The notes under the pieces: model-generated
Database searches by the model: none
What the model saw: only the letters and a program-made list of their open reading frames with translations
What the model was told of the DNA's origin: nothing
Assembly: GCA_008360975.2 (NCBI GenBank)
Contig: CM039196.1
Location: forward strand, 10,210,263-10,274,262
Source: Lichenostomus cassidix
Taxonomy: Eukaryota; Chordata; Aves; Passeriformes; Meliphagidae
Direction of reading: 5' to 3'
Length of the DNA stretch: 64,000 bases
Translations under genes and position numbers: made by a program
In this document: one piece after another, positions 14,906 to 29,100 of the stretch
Numbering within the stretch: the first letter of the stretch is position 1
Layout of the letters: each line of letters starts with the position of its first letter

Positions 14906-17900
14906 CAGTTTTCTCATCACATCCAGATAGAAAATATCCTAATGCACAAATTACAGATTTTCTCCTCGAAGAGCATGGACAGATGAATCAGAATATCTCA
15001 GCAGATTGGCAAATACAAAATTTGTTTGGTGTTACTCTGTATGCAGTGATATACCTAAGGTCAGACTGCAGCCTTCCATATGGAGGAGTTAGACAACAGG
15101 AATAATGTTGCAGGATCATTATGGAATTTATCAAATTATGTTTTGTCTATCAAAACTTCAACTTCTACATTTATCTTTCACACTGTCTAATCTTTTTGAG
15201 ATTCTGAATCTATTTTGAAAACTCAGATGATTGAGTTTGTGTAATGAGAAATTTAATGACCTGTAAAGTGAGTGCATCTGCCAGCCCTAAAAAAGTCATC
15301 TTTTCACTACATGCACATCACAATATGGGACTGATGGTTCCACTGTTATTTTTTCTGGCAGCCACTTCTGTTGCCTCTTTAAAACATTTTGGGATGTAAG
15401 TTGAAGACTAAGAATATTAAAATGCTTAAATATTTCTTACAATATTTTTCCAATAACACTCTGTGGAGAAATATTCACATTCTCTAAGTAAACTGAAAAT
15501 ACAGAGTTTGCAAACAAAAAGATAAGCAAATTCTGAGCCACTGTTTGGTTTCACTCAAGCATAATTTTTGTCAAAGGGTCAAATTCTCTGCTGGAATAAA
15601 TATCCTGACTGAATATGTATTTTGACAGGGATGAATATGGTCCATATTGCCGCAGCAGAACGAGTGTATCCAAAGACTGGCTGGCACCAACTCCATCCAC
15701 ACTAAACATGAGACAGATGAACACGTCAGGAAAAAGATCTTAGTGGCTACAGTTTATCCAAGATTACAGAGCATCCTTTAATCTTAATACAAACTCCAAA
15801 ACACCCTTTATAGCTATACATACAGAACATGTTTTAAATGTAACATACAGAACACAATTCAAATGCAACACACAGAACTCAAAATGCCCCCTCTGTTCTC
15901 TCTTTGTGATTCATACTAAAACTTTAGTATTCAAGCACACACATCCAGGCTGGACATCAGTGTATATTTGTTAACATTCTGGCATAGATTTGTTTGGTTA
16001 TCTGCAAACAAAGCCCTATCTGTGACTTAAAAAAAAAATTAAAAAATTAGTATTTAGGTACTACCCTACACTTCTTGTAAGTGATGTTCGGTCCAAACTG
16101 CTAAAAGTCTGACACGTAAATCAGGGGATAAACCCCAATCAAACCTGCCTTTCTGAAGGACAGCTATTTTGAGCAGCAGTTTGTGATGGCCCTGCCAGCT
16201 GCACACACAGCCTGCCTTGCATCTGTGGCCCATTCTCTGCGAGCATTGCCTTTGTTTTGATTTCCGACTTTGTGTCCCATTAGTTTTAAGGCTGGATGTC
16301 ACATTGCCATTAAATCCCTGTTTTCAAGCAGCAGTGTCTCCCAGCTGACCTCAGAGCAAAGGCAGAAAGACTTGCATTCTCTCCACTTTCTCTGACAAGC
16401 CAGAGGTGCTGAGAGCCTCCAGCTCCCACAGCAAACTTGCTCTGACTCACCACACACCAACCCAGATCTCACACAGATAATCAAACTAACATTAATTTAC
16501 GAGAACAGCTCAAAGTGGAAATACCTGAAGGGAAAAAATTACATACACAGTATTTCACTGAGAGCAGCTTTCTCAAAAAGGAAGGATTCAAACCTTTCTG
16601 ATGAGCTAATGGAAACAGCAAAGCGACTGTTTGGAAAAGGTTTTTAGGGAGTTTGTTTGGGGTTTTTAAAAAATGTTTTTATCTGCTTTCACTAAGAGAT
16701 GAAGTGAGCTCACTATCAGCAAGAGTGATTTCTGTCAGACAGCAAAGCTGAACCAATTCTGTGCTTCTGAGCTCTTAGAAAAAGAAAAAAAAAATAGATC
16801 TTTCATCTGATGAACCTAGACAGGGATCACTAGGATCCTGCCAAGGTTTAATTTCTCATTTTTCATGGATTAACATCATTGTTTATAGTTCAGGCTGTTG
16901 CATAGTGACACAGGCTCTAAACAGGGTGACAAGAAACAAACCCAACCAAACAAATAACAATTCCAAGATGCAGCAATATCTCTGATGGTGGTTTAGAATG
17001 AGCTTATTTTACAGAAATCCACCTATGAGCTTCCCCAGCAATGACAGCAGTTGTGGAGCAGAGCTGGGGGGGGATGAGGAGCCTCCAGTGATGTACAGCT
17101 GCCTGCACAGAGGAGTCAGCTCCCTGAACTGTGATGAGCAATTTGTCTCACAGTTTTGATCCACTGTCACTTTAGCTGACACTGACTCCAGGAATTAATT
17201 TCTAACATTTCAGGGTAACCTAATAAAAAATAAAAAAATAAAAAAGGAAGCAGTGTGTGGCAGATATCTGCAGATAATCTATCACCTGCTGCAGGTGTTG
17301 ACAGAAAAGTTAAACGTTCTCCTGTTATAGAACAAAAGCTCTCAGTTTCTTGAGCACATAAATACATAACCCTACCCAAAACAAAATATCAACAAGGTAA
17401 AGCAGCATAGAGGACAAAGTATTTTAACCGTATGCTCTAAGCTAATTCTGTGCTGGTCTTATGTATGTGAGAGGCTTCCTGACTGGAAGAACAGATCCTT
17501 TATTTCAACATTCTGCCCACTGGGAAAGGACATCAGTTCCATCACAATGGAACTGGACTAGAATATGTTTGGGGTTTAATTACAGGACAATTGCTATAGA
17601 TCTTTAATTATATTGTTAATGTGATAAGTGCTCTGCATGAAAGCCATAAATATTTCTCGCTCTGGCAGAACTGATCAACACCAAATAGAGCAGTAAATAC
17701 TGAGTTTGGAAAACATTTAGGCAGGGAATATAAACCCTCTTTAAATTCAGCTCTCCAAACAGCAGGGTAAACAATGAGTCCTGAGGATCATTTGTTATCT
17801 AATAAAGCTTAAATCTTCCTCTCTCTGAATTGGGAACTAACAGGCTCAAGGGGTACAAGCATAAAAGAACAGCTTTGGGGGAGAGGGAGGAATCAACTGA

Positions 17901-20900
17901 GAGCAAGTGTTAAAGATCCACTGGATTGCTAAAACACTGGGAAGGAAATGTTGACAAACACTGCGACTAAATGATGCCACCTGGACAGATGAGGATCCTC
18001 AGGATGGCAGACAAATGAGGCTCTCTGATCACTGTTGTACCTGCAGGGGAGAAACCAAGCACTGAGGCCAAAACCACTGAAGTAAATACACTTCAGACTG
18101 AAGGCCTGCAGTCCAAGGGCTGCTCTAACAGATGAAGAATTATATGATTTCACCCTCCCAGCAGTTCCACAAGCCTTTGCTCAAGGCCAAAGACACAGCA
18201 GAGAGCACACCATGACCAGCATTGGCTCCAGTGGGTTCTGGAACCTACTGCAACCTAACTTTAATTGCAGCAGAGAAAATATTACAAATAACCCCAGCAG
18301 CTTTGCAATCCCTTTATTTCAAACGCATTGATTGTTATATGGAACCTGATGTAACACAGCTAGAATGTGCCTTTTATGAGTATGGAAACTTAGGAAAAAG
18401 TCAGAGTAATTCTTCAAAAGGGAAGATTTGTAATGGATACAGTGTATGAATGAGTCATTATGAATTTAAACCTGTCACATCAGCTTTATGAAGCATCTTT
18501 TGACCCTTAAATAAAATTGAGTAGGTGTGAATGAAGTGAAATGCTCACGGACCAAAATGTAGCAGTGTTTCTCTTGGAGAACTGTGCCTTACTCCACAAT
18601 CACTCCTCTGAGGCTGATAGACAGGCATATGAAGTACCTCGGTCCTCCACGCCAAGAAGGATTGTGGAATCTGTCTTTTCTGCCCATTAGATTAGCAGAG
18701 AGGATGCATAAACCTTTTAGTGGCAAATCACTGAGGAATTAAAGTTAAAACCTCCCTCTTAATACACCGGAAAAAAACAGGTCCAGGCTACAGTACTTGA
18801 AACAACATCACAGCCCAGACTTTTGACTTTATAATCAACACAAAGTAACTCTTCAAAATGAATGGAATGCAAAGCATGTTAAACCCCCGTTCCCCATACC
18901 CTGCTTTTAATGTAGAGAGTAAGTTACAGCTGGCTAATTAACTTGACTATCACCCCCTAAAAATACTTTCTATCTTAGCTCTCCTTCTGTGCAAACAGCA
19001 TAATGTTAATTTAATGGAAAGGTCACATTATACTACAAGGAAGGGAGTGACATTCCATTATGTCCTCCTCTCCCTGCTCGCAGTTCTCCCCCCACTGCTG
19101 CCGTGCATGCAAGACATTTTCTATAGGCATTTCATGAATAATGAGAAACCATCTATCCAGGGAAAGTGCTGCCTTCCACCACTTGCTCTTGCACATCATT
19201 CTGCAATCTCAAGGAAAGCAAAACACCACCCACTTGATTGTACACAAATGTTTTTTTCTCTGCAAGCCAGACTCAAGATTTAATTATTACACATTCCCCG
19301 TCATTCCTGAATGCCTTCATTCACTTTGCCTGCACAGGGAAATGCTCCAATCCAAGAACAGGCTTTAAAGTTCTTGCATGTGAAGCAAGTTACCCTGAAA
19401 TTTATTTTCTTTATGAGAGGGATGATTCCTCCTCTGCTCTGCAGTGTTTGAGGGGAATTAGCAAGGTGTCCTGGCTAAACTTCACCTTGCTTCAGTTGCT
19501 GTCTGCTCACTGAAGTTCACCTCTCCTTTTCAGCTGGATCCATCACTCTTCATAATTCCCTACCCTGCTCTCTCAGGTAGCTTTGCTCTGGTCTGTTGGC
19601 CACAGTCAACCAGGGATGGCTGATGTGACCTCTACATTCAGCCTGCAAATTGCTTTTGGCATCATTTGGGGCAAAACTGATCTATGACTAGATCATTCTT
19701 CCTAGAAACAAGTACAACCCAACCTATCCACAGTTCTATATCAGTTCTGATTTTCTTGGAATGTAAAAATCTCCACATTGATCATGTTTCCCTGCCCCTA
19801 ATTAAATACTTATCACTTCCTGCTAGTGATCACAGAGCAGTTTTTAAGTTCTGTGTATGCAAAAGAGCTCGGCTTTCCCTCCTGAAACCTTTTCTTAACA
19901 TTTCAGCTACGCACACATTCGTTCCAGACATAATTCCACTGAACATGACATTAGAGAAATCCACCAGTGTCTGGTAAGATCAGTATTAACATTCCTTTGT
20001 GCTGAGTGACACAAAGGAACCAGAAGCTCATCCATAAATTATCAAGTGTTAACCTTACTGTCCAGTACAAGTTCCAAACTGGGCATACCCAGATACAGGA
20101 ACTACCATTTATTTCTTACAGAGAACTTCTAGTCAAATATCAAAATGGTTTTTTCCATTCTCACCCCTAATTAGCCATTCAGTGCAGTGTTTACAGTTAC
20201 CAAAAGCAATTTTCAGTTGCCACTCTGCAGCTGGGGGAACAGCAGATTCTCCAAATACAGCAAATAGTTTATTGTCTTCATTTTATGAACTACAGAGCAT
20301 TTGTATGCTCCATTTACGAGAAACAGGCACTAAACCTGTTAAAAACCAAATGTTTTGAATATTCAGTGCTCGGCGCAACCTTTGCAGTGCACTTCCCTGC
20401 TGCCCCAGGCAGGATATTGCAGCTCAATTCCCAAAGCCAGGTGAGCTCTGAGGACAGCTCAGCTTTAATCACAGCAGTTAATGCACCATGACTGGACCAG
20501 CAGCCTGACATTTGGCAAGTTTACTGAAACCTTCATAACAATGCATTATTACATTTGATATGCCTCCCTTAATTCATTATGGGTGCAGCCTGTAGGAACA
20601 GAAATTGAACTTTTGGAATTGATTTGACTGTTTTGAGCTTTAATAGCACAGAGATTGTGTAGTCCTGACTGGGTAGCTGCTGTTGCACAGATATGTCAAA
20701 CTAATTTGGTGATCATAAACCCTTTATTTTTATAGGACATAACATTTTCACCTCGTTAGGCTCAGGTCAGGAGTACCACCTTGCATTTAATATTCATGGT
20801 AGACAGTAAAACTAACACTCTTAACCAAATAAAAAAAGCCCATTCTTAAAACCATAGTTCCATAAGCATGAGCCCCATCGAGTCTGATTTTTATCCCCAT

Positions 20901-21281
20901 TTTTGTTTCACATTCTAAAAGACAAAAAGAGCCCCAAACACTTGCAGGAAAACCCAAGAGCTCAGGATCACAAAGTTCTGTGCTTTAATACCAGTTTTAC
21001 ACTTCCCATATGCAATTACCTAAAGATAATTCACTTTCCTAAGTCACTTTCTCTGCAAGTACAAGAAAGGCAATGACTGTCAGTCTCACAAGGCCATGAA
21101 GAAAAACATTTCAACAAAACTCTCAGTACATGAGTGCTTAAATGTCATGGTTAACAGTAATAGAACCAACTACTTCAGCACGAAAGGACTGCTGCTCTTC
21201 TAGAACAGTCAAGAATTTCTAACACAGGCTGACTACAGTGGCAGAGTAGTTCAACATAAAAGAATATTTTGAAATTTTAGC

Positions 21282-21324
21282 TTTTATTCTGAACGATCAC
21301 AGTTCAGAATAAAAAAAAAAAAAA
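21282..21324. repeat. 13-bp perfect hairpin followed by an A-tract
   Basis: TTTTATTCTGAAC (21,282-21,294) is followed after a 7-base loop by its exact reverse complement (21,302-21,314), which merges into a run of 14 A ending at 21,324. A short palindrome CAGAAATTCTG comes directly after. Confidence 0.8.
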
Positions 21325-24300
21325 TCAGAAATTCTGCACCACCAGCTTCACTATGCCTGCTAAATAATCTCAGATACTTGGCTGTCAGTGTTGTTATTCT
21401 CTTGTTGGAATTACTGCAGTATGATGTCATATTTCCCCATTTTGTCCATGCACGTGTGCAAATAAGAATTCTGGTTCCTCGGAAATGGTGTCACTGACAC
21501 TTTCCAACTTTCTTTTAAGGGCTTTCGAAAATTAAACCCCAGTTAGAAGATATACATTTATGGTTCAGGCTATCAAATGGACTTAATTAATAAAATCAAC
21601 ATTAGCCAGTGTACAGTGTAACTGTAATGTTTGTTGAAGGAGGCAGAAAGCTCTCTGCCATTGAAACTCAGGTATGTATCTAAATTTGATAAAGTATGGC
21701 TAAAATTGAACTTTTCTTTTTATCAACTTTCACAAACCTAACTGCTGCAGACCACCAGTCCCCTCTCCTAAAGCTATACCCTTTTCTTTTATTTCACAGT
21801 CAAATTATCTGCACCTGCTTAGTCACCACCCCTTCCTAATTCACCCTCAGACCTCACACATTCAGGCTTACTAACATTTAATAACAGCACATAAAAGCAG
21901 AAATACAATGGCACATTATTGTTACATTGCAAATGTCTGGTGGGTCAATTCCTCCTTGGATGGGGGAGAAGAAAGTCACTTATGAGAGGGAGCCCAGGCC
22001 ATTATGCTGTTTATTTAAAAAAAAAACCAAACAACTCCCTGCACCTTCATCTTCTGCAACAAGAAATGCATCTGTTGCTATTTTAAAAAAGGAAAAGTAG
22101 TGTAGTGTTACTCTTGCTAATACAGTTAACGGCGACAGGAGACAGTTAAAAATAACACTTGAGCAACCCATTCTGTCCGCTGGAAATCACATTCCCCATC
22201 AAACATGTACAGCCAGGGTTCCACTGGCTTGTGGAGAGCTGGGAGTGCACATCAGTGTTCATGGTGAGAAGTGAAGCAGAGACATCACCTCAAATGGAGA
22301 TTGCGCCTCAATCCTGTCCTGCCTGGGGTTACCAGCTGGCACTCAAATTATGGATGGAGCTTGCAGGAAAAGCCATTGGTGCAACACCCACAGCTCATTC
22401 CACCAACAAACACTGAGCAGAACAGCTGCTTCACTCAACCTTCACCCCAGAAAGAGAAAAATCCAAACAGCTCACAACTTGTTAGCACCAAAACAAAACC
22501 AAACCAAAATAAACAAATCCCAAATAATAACAAACCACAACATCCTTTTGCCACCCTCAAAAACAGAAAAGGAAACCAGAGAAGGTTAGGCAAAGAAAAA
22601 CCATCTGCAAAATCCACCTATGGTAATGAGGGACAAGGAATCTCCATGGAAACCTAAGTCAGGCATACCTGTGTCCCCACGGCACGGCAGAGCTTTCAGA
22701 GGGAGGCATCACACAGTGACAAAGTCTTTCCGACATTCCAGGTCTCTCAGAGGCATTGAATGAGCACCCTTTCACTGCTGGACAAGCAGCAAGAGTATTT
22801 CCTTCAAAGTGATGCCACCAACTCTGAATTTGGAGCCACACACAGTGCCACTGTGCTTGCACCTGCTTTTTTTGTTTCACATGCTCCAAACTCACCATCA
22901 CTAACAGGTTTAGGCAATAGCAGGGTGAGAAACTGCAGACAATTCACAGAGGGCAGTTTTCCAACAACAGACTTTTCTTCCACTCAGGAAATTTATTTTG
23001 TTCTTGCTCTGCAAGACTGTGCAAGCCATGACACAACTGAAAGGTGAAAACAAACCTGTTTTGCAGATGCTTTTAATTTTCACACTGGTCCACGTGGGGG
23101 GCACATGCAACAGTCAGAGCTTCAAAGAAGAAAAGAAAACCACACAATTATGCCCAAGTTCTCTTTCTTCATTCCCAGTTCATCATCAGAAATGCACAAG
23201 GACAAACAAGAACAACTTGGATGGCTGGGGAAGCTGAAAGCATGACTCTCACTGCTACAATTTCTTCTGTACACTCCCTATTTTGTCTTGTTCCCTTCAT
23301 TCTGTCCAAAGCACCAACCCACACCAACACTGGAAGTCTTGAGCTGGGGAGCCTGGCAAAATAGTAAAGCAGGAAAAAACCAAACCCAAACAGCCTTAAA
23401 CATAAATTGACCCCTGCAAATATCAACTAACCTCTGCAAACAAAGCACATCTCAAAATTGTCACTTTCATGCTGCCAATATGCATTCTTTTAATTGTTAC
23501 AAAGATACTCATGTGTTCACCAATGAAAACTCTGAGACCACCTCTAGCAAGCAGTGGAAAGATGTGGAAGGGCCCAATTTCTCCTGTCAACAAGCTACCA
23601 AATACCCCAAGAGATAATTGAATTTGAACATCTCACTGTATTTTTATCTACCTCCTGGAGCTAACACAGAAAAATACTCCAGAAAGTATTTTGGGTCTTT
23701 TCACTTCCAAAGACAGTTGAGTAGTTAATGGAAAGAAATACTGGCTTATCCTTTCTCAATGGCATGTTGTTGAAATGTCATTTTCTTTAAATAGGAAGTT
23801 TCAAGGTATTCCTGAAGCTGGGGGTTTTGTTGTTTTTTCAATGACTTAGGTACTTCCCAGATACAGGCAGGAGACCTGTGCTGATCAGTGACCACATACT
23901 GGTTCTCAATTTAGAAGGGATCAGGAATGTCACCACACCAGTGCAGTCTGGCTAGACCAGTTTCTCCATTTTGGAGAACACAGGAGGACCATCCACTCGC
24001 AATGTTTTCCTGCTGTTCCCACAGCAGTAAAAAGTTATGACTAACCTTCACATAAGAGAGATGACAGAGGAAAAAAAAAAAAAAGGTCTTTGCATTAAAA
24101 GTTCTGCCTTGAAATACATGTTTTTAGTCTTCTAGAAAGCAAGGTTTTAAATTGGAAACCCTGACAGATCTCTAACTGCAGCAATAACAAATAACATCAG
24201 GGTAATTTCTCTTGAAAGAAATTGCTCTGCTTTCTCATCCAGTTTGCAGCTTAAAACCTTTCATTGCTGAGGCTGTTGTCAATCTTATCTAGTGACCCAT

Positions 24301-26120
24301 TTACCCAAAGCACAGAATTACAGAACAGAATATTATGACAAGTACAGAGCAGGCTTTGACACTAATAATACTCAAGATTTTGTGGACTCAGATTGTTTTT
24401 AGTGCTTGGTCAGAAAGGCCACCTTCCTTCCATGCAGAAAGTCAACAATCCACCTCCGAGGTTTTGCAAATGAATTTGTCATGGCAATTAAGGGGAAGAA
24501 TCTATCTCGCCATGATAAAAGGTGACTGACAACACCGTGCACCGCTACATTACGGAATAAGAGAGAGACCTTTAACACATTGTTCCGAACACTTAGGAAA
24601 TCAGAAATACAGTCTGGAGAGCTACATTCCGTGACTTTCAATGAATCAGTGGTGTCTGCAATGCACACCCGACCTTTGAGGTAGAGGGGGAAAAAAACCT
24701 CAGAGTGAATCAAGGAACTTCCAGTGCTCTGGAACAGAGGGTTGGAGGGCTCTGTCTCACGTGGACTGACAGCAGCTGATATTAACCCAACACAGAAGCA
24801 GGCAGCCCTGCAGGGAGCTCCAACAAGGGTTGGAAAGACAAGAACCTGAAATATGCCAGGGCAATTCCTGGTGTATCAGTTCTGGTTAAAAAACATGGTC
24901 TGTCCAACTTCCCAGGATTCTCCTGGAGAACAGAGCAGCAGGGTGCAGATATAGAAAAGCCACCACATGGCATAACGAGCACTCTAAAGCCAGGAAGGTC
25001 ACAAAATCCACATCATTGTGGAAAATGGCCACTCTGTTATGCTTGGATAACTCTGTACAATGTGGGTAAAAGAGGTCTCTTTGTTGTGGGGTTGAGGGAT
25101 TGTTTTTGGTGGCGTTTGGGATGGGTTTTGTTGTTTGGTTGGTTTTTCAAACATAACTGCTACACACCCTGAGCTTCTCCCATCCCTCCCTGGTATTGCC
25201 AGTAGGTTGCTCAGGGTTTATTTTGTTCCAGTGTGTTGCAGTGGAATGCAATTCTTCCACTGTGCTGGCCCAGCTGAGTGTTTTCCCTGTAAGAGAGCCA
25301 CCACGTTCCCAAGGGACTGCAAAACTACAGCTTCCAGTGGGGCAGTGAGAATGCTCAAAGATCAGCTCCGTGTTTCCTGACACCAAATTTCCTTAACAAA
25401 GATACAAAAAACATCCATGAACATGCAGCTCATCTGAACACATTTGTTGCCAGTGAGTATATTAAAAAGCATCCTAAACATGCAATTATTCCATATAATG
25501 CCCTGTGCCCGTATTATTTTGTGAAGCCATCCCCACTCCCTCAAGTGGGTTTAGCTCTTAAAATCTATTTTTTTAATAATAAGAGTTTAGAGAGCAGCAT
25601 TTTCCAGCAGATATTAACATAACTCAAGCCCTGTTGAATTCACAGGGCTTTTATCTTCATCTTGTTGTTTACAAATTTGCCTGTCATTCATCACTGCAAA
25701 TCATCAGCTGTACTTGTGGCTGAAGAAAACACTAACTCAGAAGGCAGAGATGAGTGCAAATGCATTAATCAGAGATCGTGATTTTCCTACCAGGAATGTT
25801 ATGCTCTCAGACACCTATAATTAGACACATCCAGTACCTATAATCTTCTCACTTATTCAAAATATTGTGGGGACTGCTCAGTGTGGGTAGAAATGGAGTG
25901 AATTAACAATATAAAGCAAAAACACAGGTAAAGCAAAGTATTTTCAGACTTGGGCTGTAAAAATATGTTTCTGTTCTTGAATTTCTAAAATAAATTACAA
26001 ACAAATATTTCTGCAGAAAACACTGACAGCTTAAATAGGGAGACCTGCTGTGTGAGCAGCATGAAATCCCTGGGCCTTCCCCCAGTTGGGGGGATTGAGA
26101 GAAGCAGACCACAGGTCAGA

Positions 26121-26157
26121 CTCCTTTTTTTTCCTTCCCCCCCCCTTTTTTTTTTTC
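26121..26157. repeat. Polypyrimidine T/C homopolymer block
   Basis: Consecutive runs of T, C (10) and T (11) make an uninterrupted pyrimidine tract of nearly 40 bases near the start of the composition change. Such tracts are often variable in length and error-prone in assemblies. Confidence 0.8.
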
Positions 26158-29100
26158 AACTCACTAACCTTTTCACAAAACAGGAAAAAATTGTCAGTCT
26201 GAGATTTCCAGCATTAGGTAGTGCTTTTAGCCCTGCTCTGCACAAAAAGGAACAGCAGGCGAGACCATTCATCTCTGATTGCTCCATGGAGCTCAAGCAT
26301 AAGCCACAACCACACATTTAGTAATCTACATAGTTTATTTCCTATTTCTATTGTGTACTTTTAATTTGGGCAAGTTAAATAGCCAAGTTCCAGCTGGGTT
26401 TCAGAGCACCCTTAAGGATCAAACCCTGACCTCATTTTTCAATACCAAAACAATAATCACTGCCTCGAATTAACCAGTATTTTCAGGATTACCAGAATTT
26501 GTAAGGGCATATTTGCAGTTAAAAATTCTTTAAATCAGTATAATATTAATCAGAAAATATGTTTTAAAATTTAAGGTACAAGAACACTGGCAACACTTGC
26601 TGCATGAGCTTCTGGATGAGGACAGGCAGCCAGATGCTGCTTTAGGCAGAATATAAAAATGAAATGAATGCACCTGTTGTCTGCAGCCAGGACTGATGGC
26701 ACAAGGGGGCTGCAGAGACTCCACTCTGCTTTTCCAGGGAAAATTGCTCTGTACAAACCAGCCCAGACACCTCAGAGAGCCTCACATCTCCCTTCAGGAG
26801 CCAACAGCACCGAGGAACAGAAAACAAGAGCTCATCTCGAGATCAGTGACACAGCTCTTGTCCCTGTGGGTTGTGAGTCAAGCTCGACTTGGAAGTGACT
26901 TGAGACAGTGCAAGACTCATGAAGTCAGTGTATTGCAGGACTGAGGAGAGCAGGAGATAATCAGTTTGTTGTTTGTGTGGGTTTTATCACAGACAGTCCT
27001 GGCTGGTCCCCTGACACCTTCCTGAAACCCAAACACAGCAGCAAAGTGAAATGTAAAATAGTTAATCCACCACCTCTGAGGCCATCCCTACCTATCTAAG
27101 TTGTATTGCAGAAACTTTATTTTTTATACCATTCTTTTGCTCAGCTTTTGAGCTGTTTATTCACCCCTTAACTGCCAGCGTTTATCATCTCTGCTTTTTA
27201 ATCCATCCTTCACCCCCACATCCTCACTACTATTCCCTTCCTTCCATTTTCAAGGCTTGCTACCTTTCCCTGAGTATTCTCCCTTAAGTGCATCCTCCTT
27301 ATCTCACATTTTCCTTTTCACTCAGCCTGCTCCTATCTCTGCTCCATTTCAAGTCCTCTCATTAAGAGCTTTAAAGGTCAATTTCCAAAAACCAATCCCC
27401 AAAAAGCCACAATATACCCATCAAAACAGTCCTGCGTCACTTACAAACGCTCTGTACTGTCATCAAAAATTGTATCCTGTGATACATTTCCTGTGATTAT
27501 TACCAGGAAGGCACAAAAGACTGTTCCAAACACTTATTTAAACGGAAATAAATAATTATTTTCCCTAGAAACAAGAGCTTACTTCCAAAAAAGTCTCTTC
27601 TGCTTTAAAGGGGAACCAGGAAACCTGGGCATACCTGTGCAAGCTGCCCCAAGGAGCAGAGCTGACTTTCCTTGGATCCATGTGGAGAATCTCTCTAAAC
27701 TCCTGATTAAGCTTCCCAGGGGTTTGCAGCACCTCTGAATGAATTATTTTTCCCTCCTTATGGTCATTTTCCCAGAACACTTGCACTCTTGGAAGTTTGC
27801 TGCTCCAGGACAAGACCTTTCATTTCCCCTGAGCAGAACCAAACCAAGCCTAAGTGAACCCAAAATCTCAAGGATTCAGCACTTCAGTGGCTGCTGGAAC
27901 CTTTATTTTGCTATTCCCAGGTGGATCTGGGACCACAGGTGCCTCGAGTTTGCTGTTCTCACCTGTATTTTCTATCACAGCTGCCTTGAGTCTACAATTT
28001 TTAAATGCATCTGGTGCTGGCATTGTTCCAGAACAGGAGCCTTGGTGGTTTTTTATTCCCTAAGTTATTAAAGCCACTTGTTTCCCAGTTATAAAAACAC
28101 ACACAGCTGCCCAAACTCCAAAGGAAGACTTTTCAATTTTCTAAAGGGTACCTCAGCAGAAGGATCTGCAGCTAATTAACACTACATGAGGTCTCATTCC
28201 CCTCAGCAGCCTCTCACAAAACAGAAACAAATTCCTGAGGGGCCAGGACAGCTTAAACCTCAATAGCCTCCTGGGGACCAGCCAGAGCACCTCCCTCATA
28301 TTTTAATGTCAAATAAAACATATTTATAGTTATTTCTAACTGCAGCAGCACCTCCCCTGCCTGCAGCCCTCATGCCAAGGGTCTCTCACCACCCAAATTC
28401 CAGGGGCTGGGATGAAGTTCTCTCATTCCCTCCTGGGGTTTGGGGGGCCATGCAGGAGCACAAGTGCCACAGTCTTGCCAAGGGTCATGGGGCTGTGGCA
28501 AAATGTGGAATACGTAAAAAATCTCTGAAGAAAATATGGTTTTGATGTTTGTAAGGGCAATATTCATCAGTATTCCAATTAATTAGAAATAATCCTGTGG
28601 CAGCTTGGGGTACAGGGCAGAGCAACCCCAACTCCCCCAAGCCCCCTGGTGCTGCTCAGCCCTTGAGAAAACTCATCAAACCTCGCTCCTCCCATGACTG
28701 TTTGCAGTAAAAGCCTTTCAAACTCCACTCAAACCCTGTCAAACAGGCTGTAACTGGTGCAAATGAAAACTCGAGATGAATTTAATACTGTACCTATTCA
28801 GCCCGAAAATACAGGGCCGATCAGCAGCAATAGCACATTATTTGAGGTATATGATTTCCAGCAGATTGGGTTTTTAGCCTGTCAAGATCACTCCAACCAT
28901 CTGAATCCTGTGAGTTCTCTAAAGGGACAAGGTATCTGGAAACATCTCCTCCCTCCCTCCTCCCTGTCTTTTTTCTCAGCCCTGAAAAAAACACCCTAGC
29001 TATCATTTCCCTGCATTTTAATCTCTCCAGCACTTCTTTGCTGTTATAACTTTAGATTTAGAGGGATGTGACCAGACAGGAGAAGTGGGGAGCTGCAGTG

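Larger units (their letters stand above)
9060..26600. other. AT-rich gene desert, continued
   Basis: No exon, RNA gene or nameable transposon was found. Structural items include an 18-base perfect palindrome at 14,888-14,905, a 13-bp hairpin followed by an A-tract at 21,282-21,324, and a T/C homopolymer block at 26,121-26,157. Open frames of up to 128 codons (22,271-22,657) are Lys/Asn/Pro/Gln-rich products of A-rich DNA and are not credible genes. Confidence 0.6.

Noticed and set aside
22271..22657. 128-codon plus-strand open frame rich in Asn, Lys, Pro and Gln
   Set aside because: It comes from an A-rich stretch (AAAACAAAACCAAACC-like). No known protein or exon boundary was recognised.
24300..24345. 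ACAGAATTACAGAACAGAAT as a CR1 terminal repeat
   Set aside because: Only the short terminal-like string is present. None of the longer CR1 3' consensus follows on either side.
27565..27813. 82-codon minus-strand frame with fairly balanced amino-acid composition, considered as a CCDC60-type exon
   Set aside because: I could not match it to any protein and it lacks a convincing acceptor and donor pair in frame. The plus strand is also open here.
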